Source of the DNA: CAYWTX01 sp964461295
GTDB lineage: Bacteria; Planctomycetota; Phycisphaerae; SM23-33
Assembly: GCA_964461295.1 (NCBI GenBank)
Contig: CAYWTX010000528.1
Span: 1-11,826, forward strand
Length of the DNA: 11,826 nucleotides
Direction of reading: 5' to 3'
The position numbers and the translations under genes were made by a program. The notes under the pieces are model-generated. The model was not told where the DNA came from and did no database searches. It saw nothing but the letters and a program-made list of their open reading frames with translations. This document shows positions 6,388 through 11,826 of the stretch, in pieces. The stretch's first letter is position 1, and each line of letters begins with the position of its first letter.

Positions 6388-7029
6388 TCACAGTTCCCAG
6401 CTTTCCGGCTCGTTGCGCAGGGCCTTGGGCGGCGAGAGCAGTTCACGGTAGATGACGGCCTGGCGAAGTTTGTCGGCGTCCAGCCGGCCGAGGAGGGCCG
6501 CGGCTGCTTCGGCGGCGGGATGGATCCGCATCTCGGGCGCGACGTCGATGGGCGCCGCCGTGCGGGGCTGGGGGTGTCCGGGCTGGGCGGCCTTGCGGGC
6601 CTGCGCCAGCTTTCGCTGGCGGCGGAGTTCCATCTCGTCTTCGCGACGCTGGATCTCCTGTTCGCGATTGCCGAAGGCTTCGACTTCCTCGGCCATGGTG
6701 CGCCCGGGGCCCTCGTCCTGGGTGGGGCGAAGGACAGGCCCAACGGGCGGCGGGGTCTGTTGCGACCGGCGCGGTGCCTGTGGAGGGAAGGGCTGCGGCG
6801 CATACGGCTGCCGCGAGGCCCGCTGCCTCGGCGCCGGCGGGATGGACGGATAACGGCGGCCTTCGGCTCGCTGCTGGGCCTCTTCCAGGCGGCGCTTCTC
6901 CGCCCGCGCCTGGATCCACCTGGCGACGGCGCTGATGATCCCGACGGCCACGAAGATCGCGACGTAGATCAGCGTTCCGACCAGGTCGGGGTCGTTGCCG
7001 CGGGCGAGGATGGAAGAAGCTATCAGCAT
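6388..7029 (-). CDS. Small single-pass membrane protein next to floA, unknown function
   Basis: A 213-residue protein with an ATG at 7027-7029 and GGGAG four bases upstream. One membrane segment lies at about 17-36 (VGTLIYVAIFVAVGIISAVA), followed by a charged stretch, a Pro/Gln-rich probably disordered region (60-105) and a charged helix likely to form a coiled coil (112-147, Glu/Arg/Gln-rich). The C-terminus returns to ordered sequence: LLGRLDADKLRQAVIYRELL followed by SPPKALR (179-205). The PPxALR end resembles, from memory, the tail of other planctomycete hypothetical proteins, which I could not check. It lies directly downstream of floA on the same strand, separated by a 217-bp repeat-rich gap, so a role at flotillin membrane domains is possible but unproven. 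It has no enzyme motif. Confidence 0.75.
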   Translation of the reverse strand: MLIASSILARGNDPDLVGTLIYVAIFVAVGIISAVARWIQARAEKRRLEEAQQRAEGRRYPSIPPAPRQRASRQPYAPQPFPPQAPRRSQQTPPPVGPVLRPTQDEGPGRTMAEEVEAFGNREQEIQRREDEMELRRQRKLAQARKAAQPGHPQPRTAAPIDVAPEMRIHPAAEAAAALLGRLDADKLRQAVIYRELLSPPKALRNEPESWEL

Positions 7030-7033
7030 TCAG

Positions 7034-7038
7034 CTCCC
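7034..7038 (-). promoter_or_regulatory. Ribosome binding site of the small membrane protein
   Basis: On the minus strand GGGAG lies four bases before the ATG at 7029, supporting that start. Confidence 0.55.
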
Positions 7039-7047
7039 GGTTTTCCG

Positions 7048-7081
7048 CCACCGACGCACAGACTGACACGGACGAACACGG
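7048..7081. repeat. ACACGG-type repeat tract
   Basis: On the plus strand CACCGACGCACAG is followed by ACTGACACGG and ACGAACACGG, a degenerate roughly 10-base periodicity. It resembles the CGAA..ACACGAA cores at 6213-6358 in style. It lies between floA and the small membrane-protein gene. Confidence 0.4.
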
Positions 7082-7154
7082 CCCTCCACGGAGGAGCCTT
7101 TCATTCGCGGACATCCGCATTGCGCGATCCGCACGGTCCCTTGCTCGTACCCGA

Positions 7155-7232
7155 CCGGGGCGACACGCCCCGGCTCCGTCCCTTCCGCTCGCGGAAGGTC
7201 TTTCCCGCTGCTCCATCCGCCCCAACGGGGCG
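7155..7232. repeat. Three GC-rich hairpins in the 3' region of floA
   Basis: Three perfect short palindromes follow each other within 78 bases: CCGGGGCG-ACA-CGCCCCGG (7155-7173), CCTTCCGC-TC-GCGGAAGG (7181-7198) and CGCCCC-AAC-GGGGCG (7218-7232). None has a T-run on either side, so classical intrinsic termination is unlikely. They may protect the 3' end of the floA message or be dispersed palindromes. Confidence 0.65.
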
Positions 7233-7246
7233 CGCCGCAACGGCAG

Positions 7247-8275
7247 CTAGCCCTTGTGGGGTTCTTCCTTCTGCGCCTGGCTCGCCGGGCCGGTGATGGT
7301 CTCGCGCATCTGCGTGTCGGCCTGGATGTTCCGCATCCGGTAGTAGTCCATGACGCCCAGGTTTCCGGATCGGAAGCTTTCGGCGATGGCGAGCGGGATT
7401 TCCGCCTCGGCCAGCACGACCTTGGCGCGGTTCTCCTGGATCTTGGCGCGGAATTCCTGCTCCTCGGCCAGGGCCATCGCGCGGCGTTTTTCCGCCTCGG
7501 CCTGGAAGCGCCGCTTGTCGGCCTCGGCCTGGTCGGCCTGGAGCTTGGCGCCGATGTTCTCGCCCACGTCCACGTCGGCGATGTCGATGGAGAGGATCTC
7601 GAAGGCCGTGCCGGCGTCGAGGCCCTTTTCGAGCACCTTCTTGCTGATGAGGTCGGGGTTCTCGAGCACCTGCTTGTAGGAAGGGGCCGAGCCGATCGTC
7701 GTGACGATGCCCTCGCCGACGCGGGCGATGATGGTCTCCTCGGTCGCGCCGCCGACCAGCCGCCCGATGTTCGCCCGCACGGTGACGCGGGCCTTGGCCT
7801 TGAGCTGGATGCCGTCCTTGGCCACCGCGTCGATGGTCGTCTTGCCGCTGGCGACGTTGGGGCAGTCGATCACCTTGGGGTTCACCGACGTCTGCACGGC
7901 GTCGAGAATGTCGCGCCCGGCCAGGTCGATGGCGGTTGCGGTCTTCCACGTCAACTCGATGTTGGCCCGGTTGGCGGCGATGAGAGCCGTGATGACGTTG
8001 GGCACGCGCCCGCCGGAAAGATAGTGGCTTTCCAGGTCGCGGGTGGTGACGTCCAGGCCCGCCTGGGCCGCGCGAATCTTGCTCAGAACGATCACCTGCG
8101 GGTTCACCTTCCGCAGGCTCATGCCGATGAGGTCGACCATCGTCACGCTGGCCTTGGCGAAGTAGGCCTGGATCCACAACTTGATGAACCGCCCGACGAT
8201 CGCCAGGAACACGATGCCGATGATTACGATCGCGGCGATGATGACCCACCAGAACGGATTCATTTCAGCGAGCAT
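7247..8275 (-). CDS. floA: Flotillin-like protein FloA
   Basis: A 342-residue protein, close to the family's usual length of about 330. The ATG at 8273-8275 has AAAGGAG six bases upstream; an upstream in-frame ATG at 8416 lacks a site and would overlap the preceding gene's stop. Residues 9-28 are a hydrophobic membrane segment. The conserved family phrases follow: LRKVNPQVIV (54-63), DLAGRDILDAV (117-127), NPKVIDCP (132-139) and IGRLVGGATEE (170-180), then an Ala/Glu-rich coiled coil (about 241-297). Close to the C-terminus is GNLGVMDYYRMRNIQADTQMR (304-324, quoted in part: MDYYRMRNIQAD). FloA (YqfA in Bacillus subtilis) scaffolds functional membrane microdomains and influences signalling, secretion and membrane fluidity. 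The two upstream NfeD genes on the same strand are its usual genomic partners. Confidence 0.96.
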   Translation of the reverse strand: MLAEMNPFWWVIIAAIVIIGIVFLAIVGRFIKLWIQAYFAKASVTMVDLIGMSLRKVNPQVIVLSKIRAAQAGLDVTTRDLESHYLSGGRVPNVITALIAANRANIELTWKTATAIDLAGRDILDAVQTSVNPKVIDCPNVASGKTTIDAVAKDGIQLKAKARVTVRANIGRLVGGATEETIIARVGEGIVTTIGSAPSYKQVLENPDLISKKVLEKGLDAGTAFEILSIDIADVDVGENIGAKLQADQAEADKRRFQAEAEKRRAMALAEEQEFRAKIQENRAKVVLAEAEIPLAIAESFRSGNLGVMDYYRMRNIQADTQMRETITGPASQAQKEEPHKG

Positions 8276-8281
8276 CTCGGT

Positions 8282-8288
8282 CTCCTTT
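8282..8288 (-). promoter_or_regulatory. Ribosome binding site of floA
   Basis: On the minus strand AAAGGAG lies six bases before the ATG at 8275, fixing the start MLAEMNPFWW. A GC hairpin (8291-8305) ends two bases upstream of it. Confidence 0.85.
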
Positions 8289-8290
8289 GC

Positions 8291-8305
8291 CGGGGCGTCG
8301 CCCCG
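8291..8305. repeat. GC hairpin directly upstream of the floA ribosome site
   Basis: CGGGGCG-T-CGCCCCG is a perfect inverted repeat with minimal loop (six or seven pairs). It has almost the same arms as the hairpin at 7155-7173 on the other side of floA. A second inverted repeat, CCTGTC/GACAGG (8318-8338), follows in the same intergenic gap. Confidence 0.55.
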
Positions 8306-8412
8306 TTGCCTTGGTTGCCTGTCCGCGGAAGCGACAGGTGTCGAACGCGAACAGGTCGGCTGCTTTGTCCCTTGACACTCCGCGCGATCCGTCGGCCCGA
8401 CGCCGGCCCTTC

Positions 8413-8907
8413 TCACTCAACCCGTCGCACCACGACGTAGTTCCCCGCCGCGCGAATCACGCGAACCCGGGCGTCCTTCTCGATCATGCCGCTCTCGGCC
8501 TCGGCGACGACTCGCCGGCCGTCGATCCGCACCGCGCCCGCGGGCCGCAAGGTCGTCTCGGCCGTGGTTTCGCGCCCGACGAACTCCGAGAGATCGGCAG
8601 CCTCGGGCGTGCCGCCGCCGGGCTGCTCGACGTCGCGCCCCAGCGCCAGCTTGTTGCCAAACCGGGTGCGGGGCATGATCTTCACGGCCGCGACAATATA
8701 CACCGGCAGCGTGACCGCGCCCACAAGGATCGCGGCGACGCCGACGACCTGGCCGATCTGGAAGCAGAAGTACACCGCTCCCGCCGCGGCCGCCAGAGCC
8801 AGCAACGAAAAGAAACCGAACGACGGCGTGCAGACCTCGGCGATGATCATCGCCATGCACACCAGCGTCAGGACGGCGATCAGGACGATTGTCTCTACTA
8901 TTCCCAT
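8413..8907 (-). CDS. Short NfeD family membrane protein
   Basis: A 164-residue protein beginning MGIVETIVLI. The start at 8905-8907 is chosen because the first membrane segment begins there; extension to an ATG at 9054 would translate a repeat element. Three hydrophobic segments lie at about 5-24, 31-49 and 55-76. A soluble OB-fold NfeD domain spans about 108-162, with GRETTAETTLRPAGAVRIDG (111-130) and the closing VRVIRAAGNYVVVRRV. NfeD proteins pair with flotillins or stomatins; in FloA loci the OB-fold domain is thought to contact the scaffold. This short form lacks the ClpP-like protease domain of its neighbour. No clear ribosome site precedes the ATG, and a repeat element ends about 29 bases upstream. 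The stop is 137 bases before floA. Confidence 0.9.
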   Translation of the reverse strand: MGIVETIVLIAVLTLVCMAMIIAEVCTPSFGFFSLLALAAAAGAVYFCFQIGQVVGVAAILVGAVTLPVYIVAAVKIMPRTRFGNKLALGRDVEQPGGGTPEAADLSEFVGRETTAETTLRPAGAVRIDGRRVVAEAESGMIEKDARVRVIRAAGNYVVVRRVE

Positions 8908-8935
8908 AGACGTTGCCCGGCAAGGCGGATGCTGG

Positions 8936-9068
8936 ATGCTGAATGAAAAATGCCAAATGGGTCGTCGCATGAACGACGGCCCCTTAGCCCGGAGTACTCT
9001 CTTCCGCCGCCGAGGGGCCCGCAAGAAGGCGCCGGCACACCTGACATCTGGCATTCTTCATTCAACAT
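8936..9068. repeat. MITE-like element with 24-bp terminal inverted repeats between the two nfeD genes
   Basis: The left arm 8936-8959 (ATGCTGAATGAAAAATGCCA...) and the reverse complement of the right arm 9045-9068 (ATGTTGAATGAAGAATGCCA...) match at 21 of 24 positions. The interior contains further pairing: CGTCG/CGACG just inside the left arm, and GGCCCC/GGGGCC. No transposase is encoded. The right arm overlaps the last codon and the stop of the long nfeD gene (9062-9064). It fills nearly the whole space between the two nfeD genes. Confidence 0.75.
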
Positions 9069-10741
9069 TTCTCCACCACAACCCGATTCCCTTGTCGTTG
9101 GATCACCCGCACGCTTGCCCCGGCCTGGATGAACTCGCCGTTGGAGACCGCGTCGACGAGGCGGGCGCCGAAGCGGACGCGCCCCGCCGGGCGGCACGTG
9201 CCTTCCACCACCCCCGCGATGCCGACGACGATGCCGTCGTCGTCCTCGTCCGGAGCGGCCGAGCCCTGCACCTGCTCGGGGGCGGGGCCTTCCAGCACCA
9301 GTCTGCCGGCGATGGGAATCCGCGGCAGGTACTGCGCGATGGCGATGATGGCCGCAATGGCCGCGATGAACGCGATGCACAGCCACAACAGGCCCGTCTG
9401 GAGCATGTTCCAGGCCAACTCGGTGTTCGGCAGCAGCAGCTTGCCGGGCGCGTTGGGAACGATGATCGCCACCAGGCCCACGATGCAGCAGATCGCGCCA
9501 ACGATGGCCGACACGCCGTGGCCGGGGAAGACGAGAACCTCGAAGACGATGAGCAGCACGCCGATCACGAACAGGGCGACCTCCCACCACTGCGCCAGGC
9601 CGGTGAGGTAGCGGCTGCCGAACAGGACCGCAAACGCCAGCGCGCCCACGATCCCGGGCACGCTCACGCCGGGGTGCTGCATCTCCATGTAGATGCCGAT
9701 GATCCCCACGAACATCAGGATGCCGCTCACCACCGGGGAGGTCAGGAACCGCACCAGCGACTCCGACCAGTTGTCCTCCAGGACCGTCGGCGGCCGCACG
9801 ATGTTGTAGTGCTTCTCCACCGCCGCCAGGTTCGGCGCGATGAACTTCGTGAAGCCGTATGTCTCGGCTTCCTCGGCCGTGAGCGTCACCAGCTTGTCGC
9901 GGCCGTCGATGGTTCGGACGTATTGCCACTCGGCCGCGCCGGCCGCGCCGGGGCGGGTCTCGGCGCGGTCGAAGGGGGCGCCGCCGACCTTGCCTCGCCA
10001 CTCGCTGGCGTCGACCACCCGCAGCTCGCCGGTTCGCGTATCGCGGACCAGCCACAACTCCATCGTGATGGTGATCATCGCCTCGCACATGAGCACGTCG
10101 TAGCCGTTCCGCCCGGCCAGGGCGCGGACGTCGGCGCGAGCGGCGGACTCGAACTTGCCGCGTTCCTTCTCGGGGATTTCGACCAGCGCGCCGCCCGAGC
10201 CGATCATGATGGGCATGGCGTCGCCGAACCGCCCGCCGGGGGCGAAGACGATCTCGGTGCAGGCCAGCGAGATAATGGCCCCCGCGCTGTACGCCTTGGG
10301 ATGGACGTAGGCGACGGTGTATGTGCCGGCCAGGTCGTCGGTGATCAGGCGGGTGATGTCTTCCATGACGTCGCTGCGCCCGCCGGGGGTGTCCATGTCG
10401 AAGATGATGATCTCGGCCCCGGCGGTGATGCAGCGCACCGCCTTGTCCTTGACGATGTCGTGCATCGTGGGGTCGATCGGCCCGTGGATGGGGATGACGA
10501 ACGCCTTGGCGATCCTGTCCGGCAGGCGGGGCGGAGGAACCGACCGCGGCGGCGGGGCGAACCAGCCCTCGGACACGACGCGGGCGCCGGCGGGGGCATG
10601 GGCGGCCCGCGTGGCGGGGGCGGTTGCGGCCCCAACGCCGGCCGCCCCAGGGCGACCTTCGGCTTCAGCGACCGGCTCGGCCCGTGCCGCAACGCCGAAC
10701 GCAACTGCCGTCGCCAAGCATGAAACGATCCATCGCCTCAC
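9062..10741 (-). CDS. Long NfeD: membrane-bound ClpP-class serine protease
   Basis: A 559-residue protein from a GTG (10739-10741) with GAGGG six bases upstream. Residues 1-21 form a signal peptide (ending VAARA). An Ala/Pro-rich spacer runs to about 75. The ClpP-like domain covers about 80-230: FDMDTPGG (114-121), the nucleophile Ser152 in AYSAGA, and the probable general base Lys196 in RGKFESAARADVRALAGRN, matching the Ser-Lys dyad known from archaeal NfeD protease. Hydrophobic segments lie between about 336 and 470. An OB-fold NfeD domain closes the protein (about 505-559). An insertion around 240-280 separates protease and membrane parts. The family (YqeZ type) is thought to cleave membrane proteins such as stomatin-like partners near FloA microdomains. 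The C-terminal Cys codon and the stop lie inside a repeat arm. Confidence 0.93.
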   Translation of the reverse strand: MRRWIVSCLATAVAFGVAARAEPVAEAEGRPGAAGVGAATAPATRAAHAPAGARVVSEGWFAPPPRSVPPPRLPDRIAKAFVIPIHGPIDPTMHDIVKDKAVRCITAGAEIIIFDMDTPGGRSDVMEDITRLITDDLAGTYTVAYVHPKAYSAGAIISLACTEIVFAPGGRFGDAMPIMIGSGGALVEIPEKERGKFESAARADVRALAGRNGYDVLMCEAMITITMELWLVRDTRTGELRVVDASEWRGKVGGAPFDRAETRPGAAGAAEWQYVRTIDGRDKLVTLTAEEAETYGFTKFIAPNLAAVEKHYNIVRPPTVLEDNWSESLVRFLTSPVVSGILMFVGIIGIYMEMQHPGVSVPGIVGALAFAVLFGSRYLTGLAQWWEVALFVIGVLLIVFEVLVFPGHGVSAIVGAICCIVGLVAIIVPNAPGKLLLPNTELAWNMLQTGLLWLCIAFIAAIAAIIAIAQYLPRIPIAGRLVLEGPAPEQVQGSAAPDEDDDGIVVGIAGVVEGTCRPAGRVRFGARLVDAVSNGEFIQAGASVRVIQRQGNRVVVEKC

Positions 10742-10747
10742 ATGCAG

Positions 10748-10752
10748 CCCTC
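10748..10752 (-). promoter_or_regulatory. Ribosome binding site supporting the GTG start of the long nfeD
   Basis: On the minus strand GAGGG lies six bases before GTG (10739-10741). The ATG two bases further upstream is out of frame and meets TGA at once, so GTG is the start. Confidence 0.6.
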
Positions 10753-10799
10753 TATGCCCGCGGGAATTGTACGCGATGAGAAGCGGAAGCTCAACCCAA

Positions 10800-11546
10800 C
10801 TACCCGTTCTGGTCCTCCGCGAACGGATGCAGCGAACGCTTCTCCTTGGGCTTGGGCAGGGAGGCGAACACGGCCGCCGCGAACGTCAGGTCGGCCGGGG
10901 TGGTGATCTTGATGTTCCGCGGGTCGCCATGCACGAGGTGCACGCTGTGCCCGACGGCCTCGACCAGGGCGGCGTCGTCGGTGGCTTCCTTGCCGGATGC
11001 GTAGGCCTCCAGCAGCCAGTCGCGGCGGAAGACCTGCGGCGTCTGGGCCTCCCACACGTCGCCGCGGGGCAGCGTCCGCTCGACCGTCGCGGCGCCCCGC
11101 CCGTCGCGCCGCGCCGCCTTCATCGTCCCGTGAACCGGTACGGCCAGAAGGGCGGCGCCTGTCTCGGCCGCCCTGGCGAACACGGCGTCGATCCACGCCT
11201 GGGCAATGCACGGACGGACGGCGTCGTGTACGCACACCAGTTCGACCTCCGGGAGGACGTTGGCCAAGGCGTTGCGGACGGATTCGCTTCGGCAGGCGCC
11301 GCCGGCGATGATCTGCACGCCCATGAATCCCAGGTTGCCGCCAAAGCGGGCGCGAATCTCCTCCAGGTCCTCCGGGGCGACCACCAGTTGCGTCTGGCAG
11401 ACGTCGTCGCGGCTGGTGAACGCCTCCAGCGTGCGAAGGAAGACCGGCGGGCCCCCGGGTCCCAGCCGCTCCAGGATCTTCTTCTGCCGCCCGCCGTAGC
11501 GGGTGGAAGCCCCCGCGGCCGGGACGATGACCGATACCTTCGCCAT
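10800..11546 (-). CDS. ispD: 2-C-methyl-D-erythritol 4-phosphate cytidylyltransferase
   Basis: A 248-residue protein from the ATG at 11544-11546, chosen because GGGAG lies six bases upstream; the ATG at 11552 abuts that site, and the longer in-frame extension would translate repeat DNA. It transfers CMP from CTP to MEP in the non-mevalonate isoprenoid pathway. The family's motifs appear in order: VPAAGASTRYGG (8-19) with Lys22/23, GGACRSESVRNAL (82-94), VHDAVRP (106-112), WEAQTPQVF (165-173), ATDDAALVE (188-196) and NIKITTPADL (211-220). The family is usually about 230 residues long; the excess is mostly the charged C-terminal tail after 230. The position usually reading DT.K is HGTMK (139-143). 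It sits 58 bases upstream of the long nfeD and is probably cotranscribed with it. ispF is not seen here. Confidence 0.95.
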   Translation of the reverse strand: MAKVSVIVPAAGASTRYGGRQKKILERLGPGGPPVFLRTLEAFTSRDDVCQTQLVVAPEDLEEIRARFGGNLGFMGVQIIAGGACRSESVRNALANVLPEVELVCVHDAVRPCIAQAWIDAVFARAAETGAALLAVPVHGTMKAARRDGRGAATVERTLPRGDVWEAQTPQVFRRDWLLEAYASGKEATDDAALVEAVGHSVHLVHGDPRNIKITTPADLTFAAAVFASLPKPKEKRSLHPFAEDQNG

Positions 11547-11552
11547 TCCCAT

Positions 11553-11557
11553 CTCCC
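11553..11557 (-). promoter_or_regulatory. Ribosome binding site of ispD
   Basis: On the minus strand GGGAG lies six bases before the ATG at 11546. It selects MAKVSV as the N-terminus over MGMAKV two codons upstream. Confidence 0.65.
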
Positions 11558-11597
11558 GCCGAGGTCGCGACGGCTCAAGCCGACGCGCCACCTCCGC

Positions 11598-11623
11598 GCT
11601 GTTCACAGCCGTGGCGCCCAGGA
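11598..11623 (-). repeat. Short dispersed repeat upstream of ispD (copy of 5611-5636)
   Basis: On the minus strand CTGGGCGCCACGGC followed by TGTGAACAGCGC matches the ahbAB linker segment at about 23 of 26 positions. It lies about 50 bases upstream of the ispD start, outside the coding sequence by my start choice. Confidence 0.55.
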
Positions 11624-11675
11624 GAACATTGGCCGCCATGCCGCCCGCGTGCCGAGCACGGACCTGGTTCGTGCC

Positions 11676-11763
11676 GCCGCTTCCGGGCGGCAAAACTCCC
11701 CAGGACTGCCAGTTCCGACAGCCGCAGCTCGGAGAGTCGCGCCGCCCGGCCCTGGACCATGCC
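11676..11763 (-). repeat. 88-bp dispersed repeat, copy 2
   Basis: This is the reverse-complement partner of 2061-2148, with no gaps and about 75 percent identity overall. In minus-strand sense it begins three bases after the tandem TAG stop codons of the right-edge gene, so it is the 3' flank of that gene and the 5' flank of ispD. Confidence 0.75.
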
Positions 11764-11766
11764 CTA

Positions 11767-11826
11767 CTACTTCTTCTTCTTCCCGCCCAGGATGCCGTCT
11801 AGCGCCCCGTCCATGCCCTTGCCCAG
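11767..11826 (-). CDS. C-terminal end of an unidentified protein (runs off right edge)
   Basis: Only the last 19 codons are in the window: LGKGMDGALDGILGGKKKK, followed by two consecutive TAG codons (11767-11769 and 11764-11766). The Gly/Leu-rich end with a four-lysine tail is too short to assign to a family. It is on the same strand as ispD, which starts about 220 bases downstream across repeat DNA. Confidence 0.55.
   Translation of the reverse strand: MGKGMDGALDGILGGKKKK

Noticed and set aside
7155..7232. Rho-independent terminator of floA
   Set aside because: The hairpins are strong but none is followed by a U-tract on the minus strand.
7256..8440. A 394-codon plus-strand open frame opposite floA
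   Set aside because: It mirrors floA exactly and is Asp/His/Arg-rich antisense composition; floA itself is unmistakable.
8486..10723. A 745-codon open frame on the plus strand
   Set aside because: It is antisense to both nfeD genes, which have clear motifs, membrane segments and signal peptides; the plus frame has none of these.
10800..11693. Longer IspD starting at 11693
   Set aside because: The extra 49 residues would translate the dispersed repeat and lie before a good ribosome site for the ATG at 11546; IspD proteins start just before the PAAG motif.

Overview
This is a GC-rich bacterial window, most consistent with a planctomycete, probably of the Phycisphaerae type. That assignment is an inference. 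It rests on a secreted DUF1080 protein, a FloA/NfeD locus followed by a small membrane protein with a C-terminal PPxALR motif, AAAGGAG-type ribosome sites in very GC-rich DNA, and intergenic spaces filled with palindromic dispersed repeats. No rRNA, tRNA, CRISPR array, integrase or transposase was recognised.

Layout. Positions 1-568 (minus) hold the N-terminal 189 residues of a radical SAM enzyme that runs off the left edge. It is divergent from a secreted DUF1080 protein (721-1878, plus), with a short promoter region between them. A 444-bp convergent gap (1879-2322) contains a strong terminator-like hairpin and one copy of an 88-bp dispersed repeat. From 2323 to the right edge every gene is on the minus strand. 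In transcription order (right to left) they are: the C-terminal end of an unidentified protein, ispD, a long NfeD/ClpP-class membrane protease, a short NfeD, floA, a small single-pass membrane protein, a fused AhbA-AhbB siroheme decarboxylase, and an 876-residue uncharacterised membrane protein with a kinase-like N-terminus.

How the genes work together. The long NfeD, short NfeD and FloA form the classic flotillin-microdomain module (compare yqeZ-yqfA of Bacillus subtilis), and the small membrane protein downstream is a candidate accessory. IspD belongs to the MEP isoprenoid pathway. AhbA-AhbB implies that this organism can make heme from siroheme. The large kinase-like membrane protein is the most novel protein here: it has a Gly-rich loop, an AVKI lysine, a PN motif and a DF motif, but no obvious HRD aspartate, followed by several membrane segments.

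The other notable layer is repetitive DNA. At least five repeat types are visible: a long inverted repeat at 6213-6358; a terminal-inverted-repeat element at 8936-9068 whose arm carries the stop codon of the long nfeD; an 88-bp repeat at 2061-2148 and 11676-11763; a short repeat found both in-frame inside ahbAB and just upstream of ispD; and GC hairpins on both sides of floA. Part of the AhbA-AhbB interdomain linker appears to be built from such repeat DNA.
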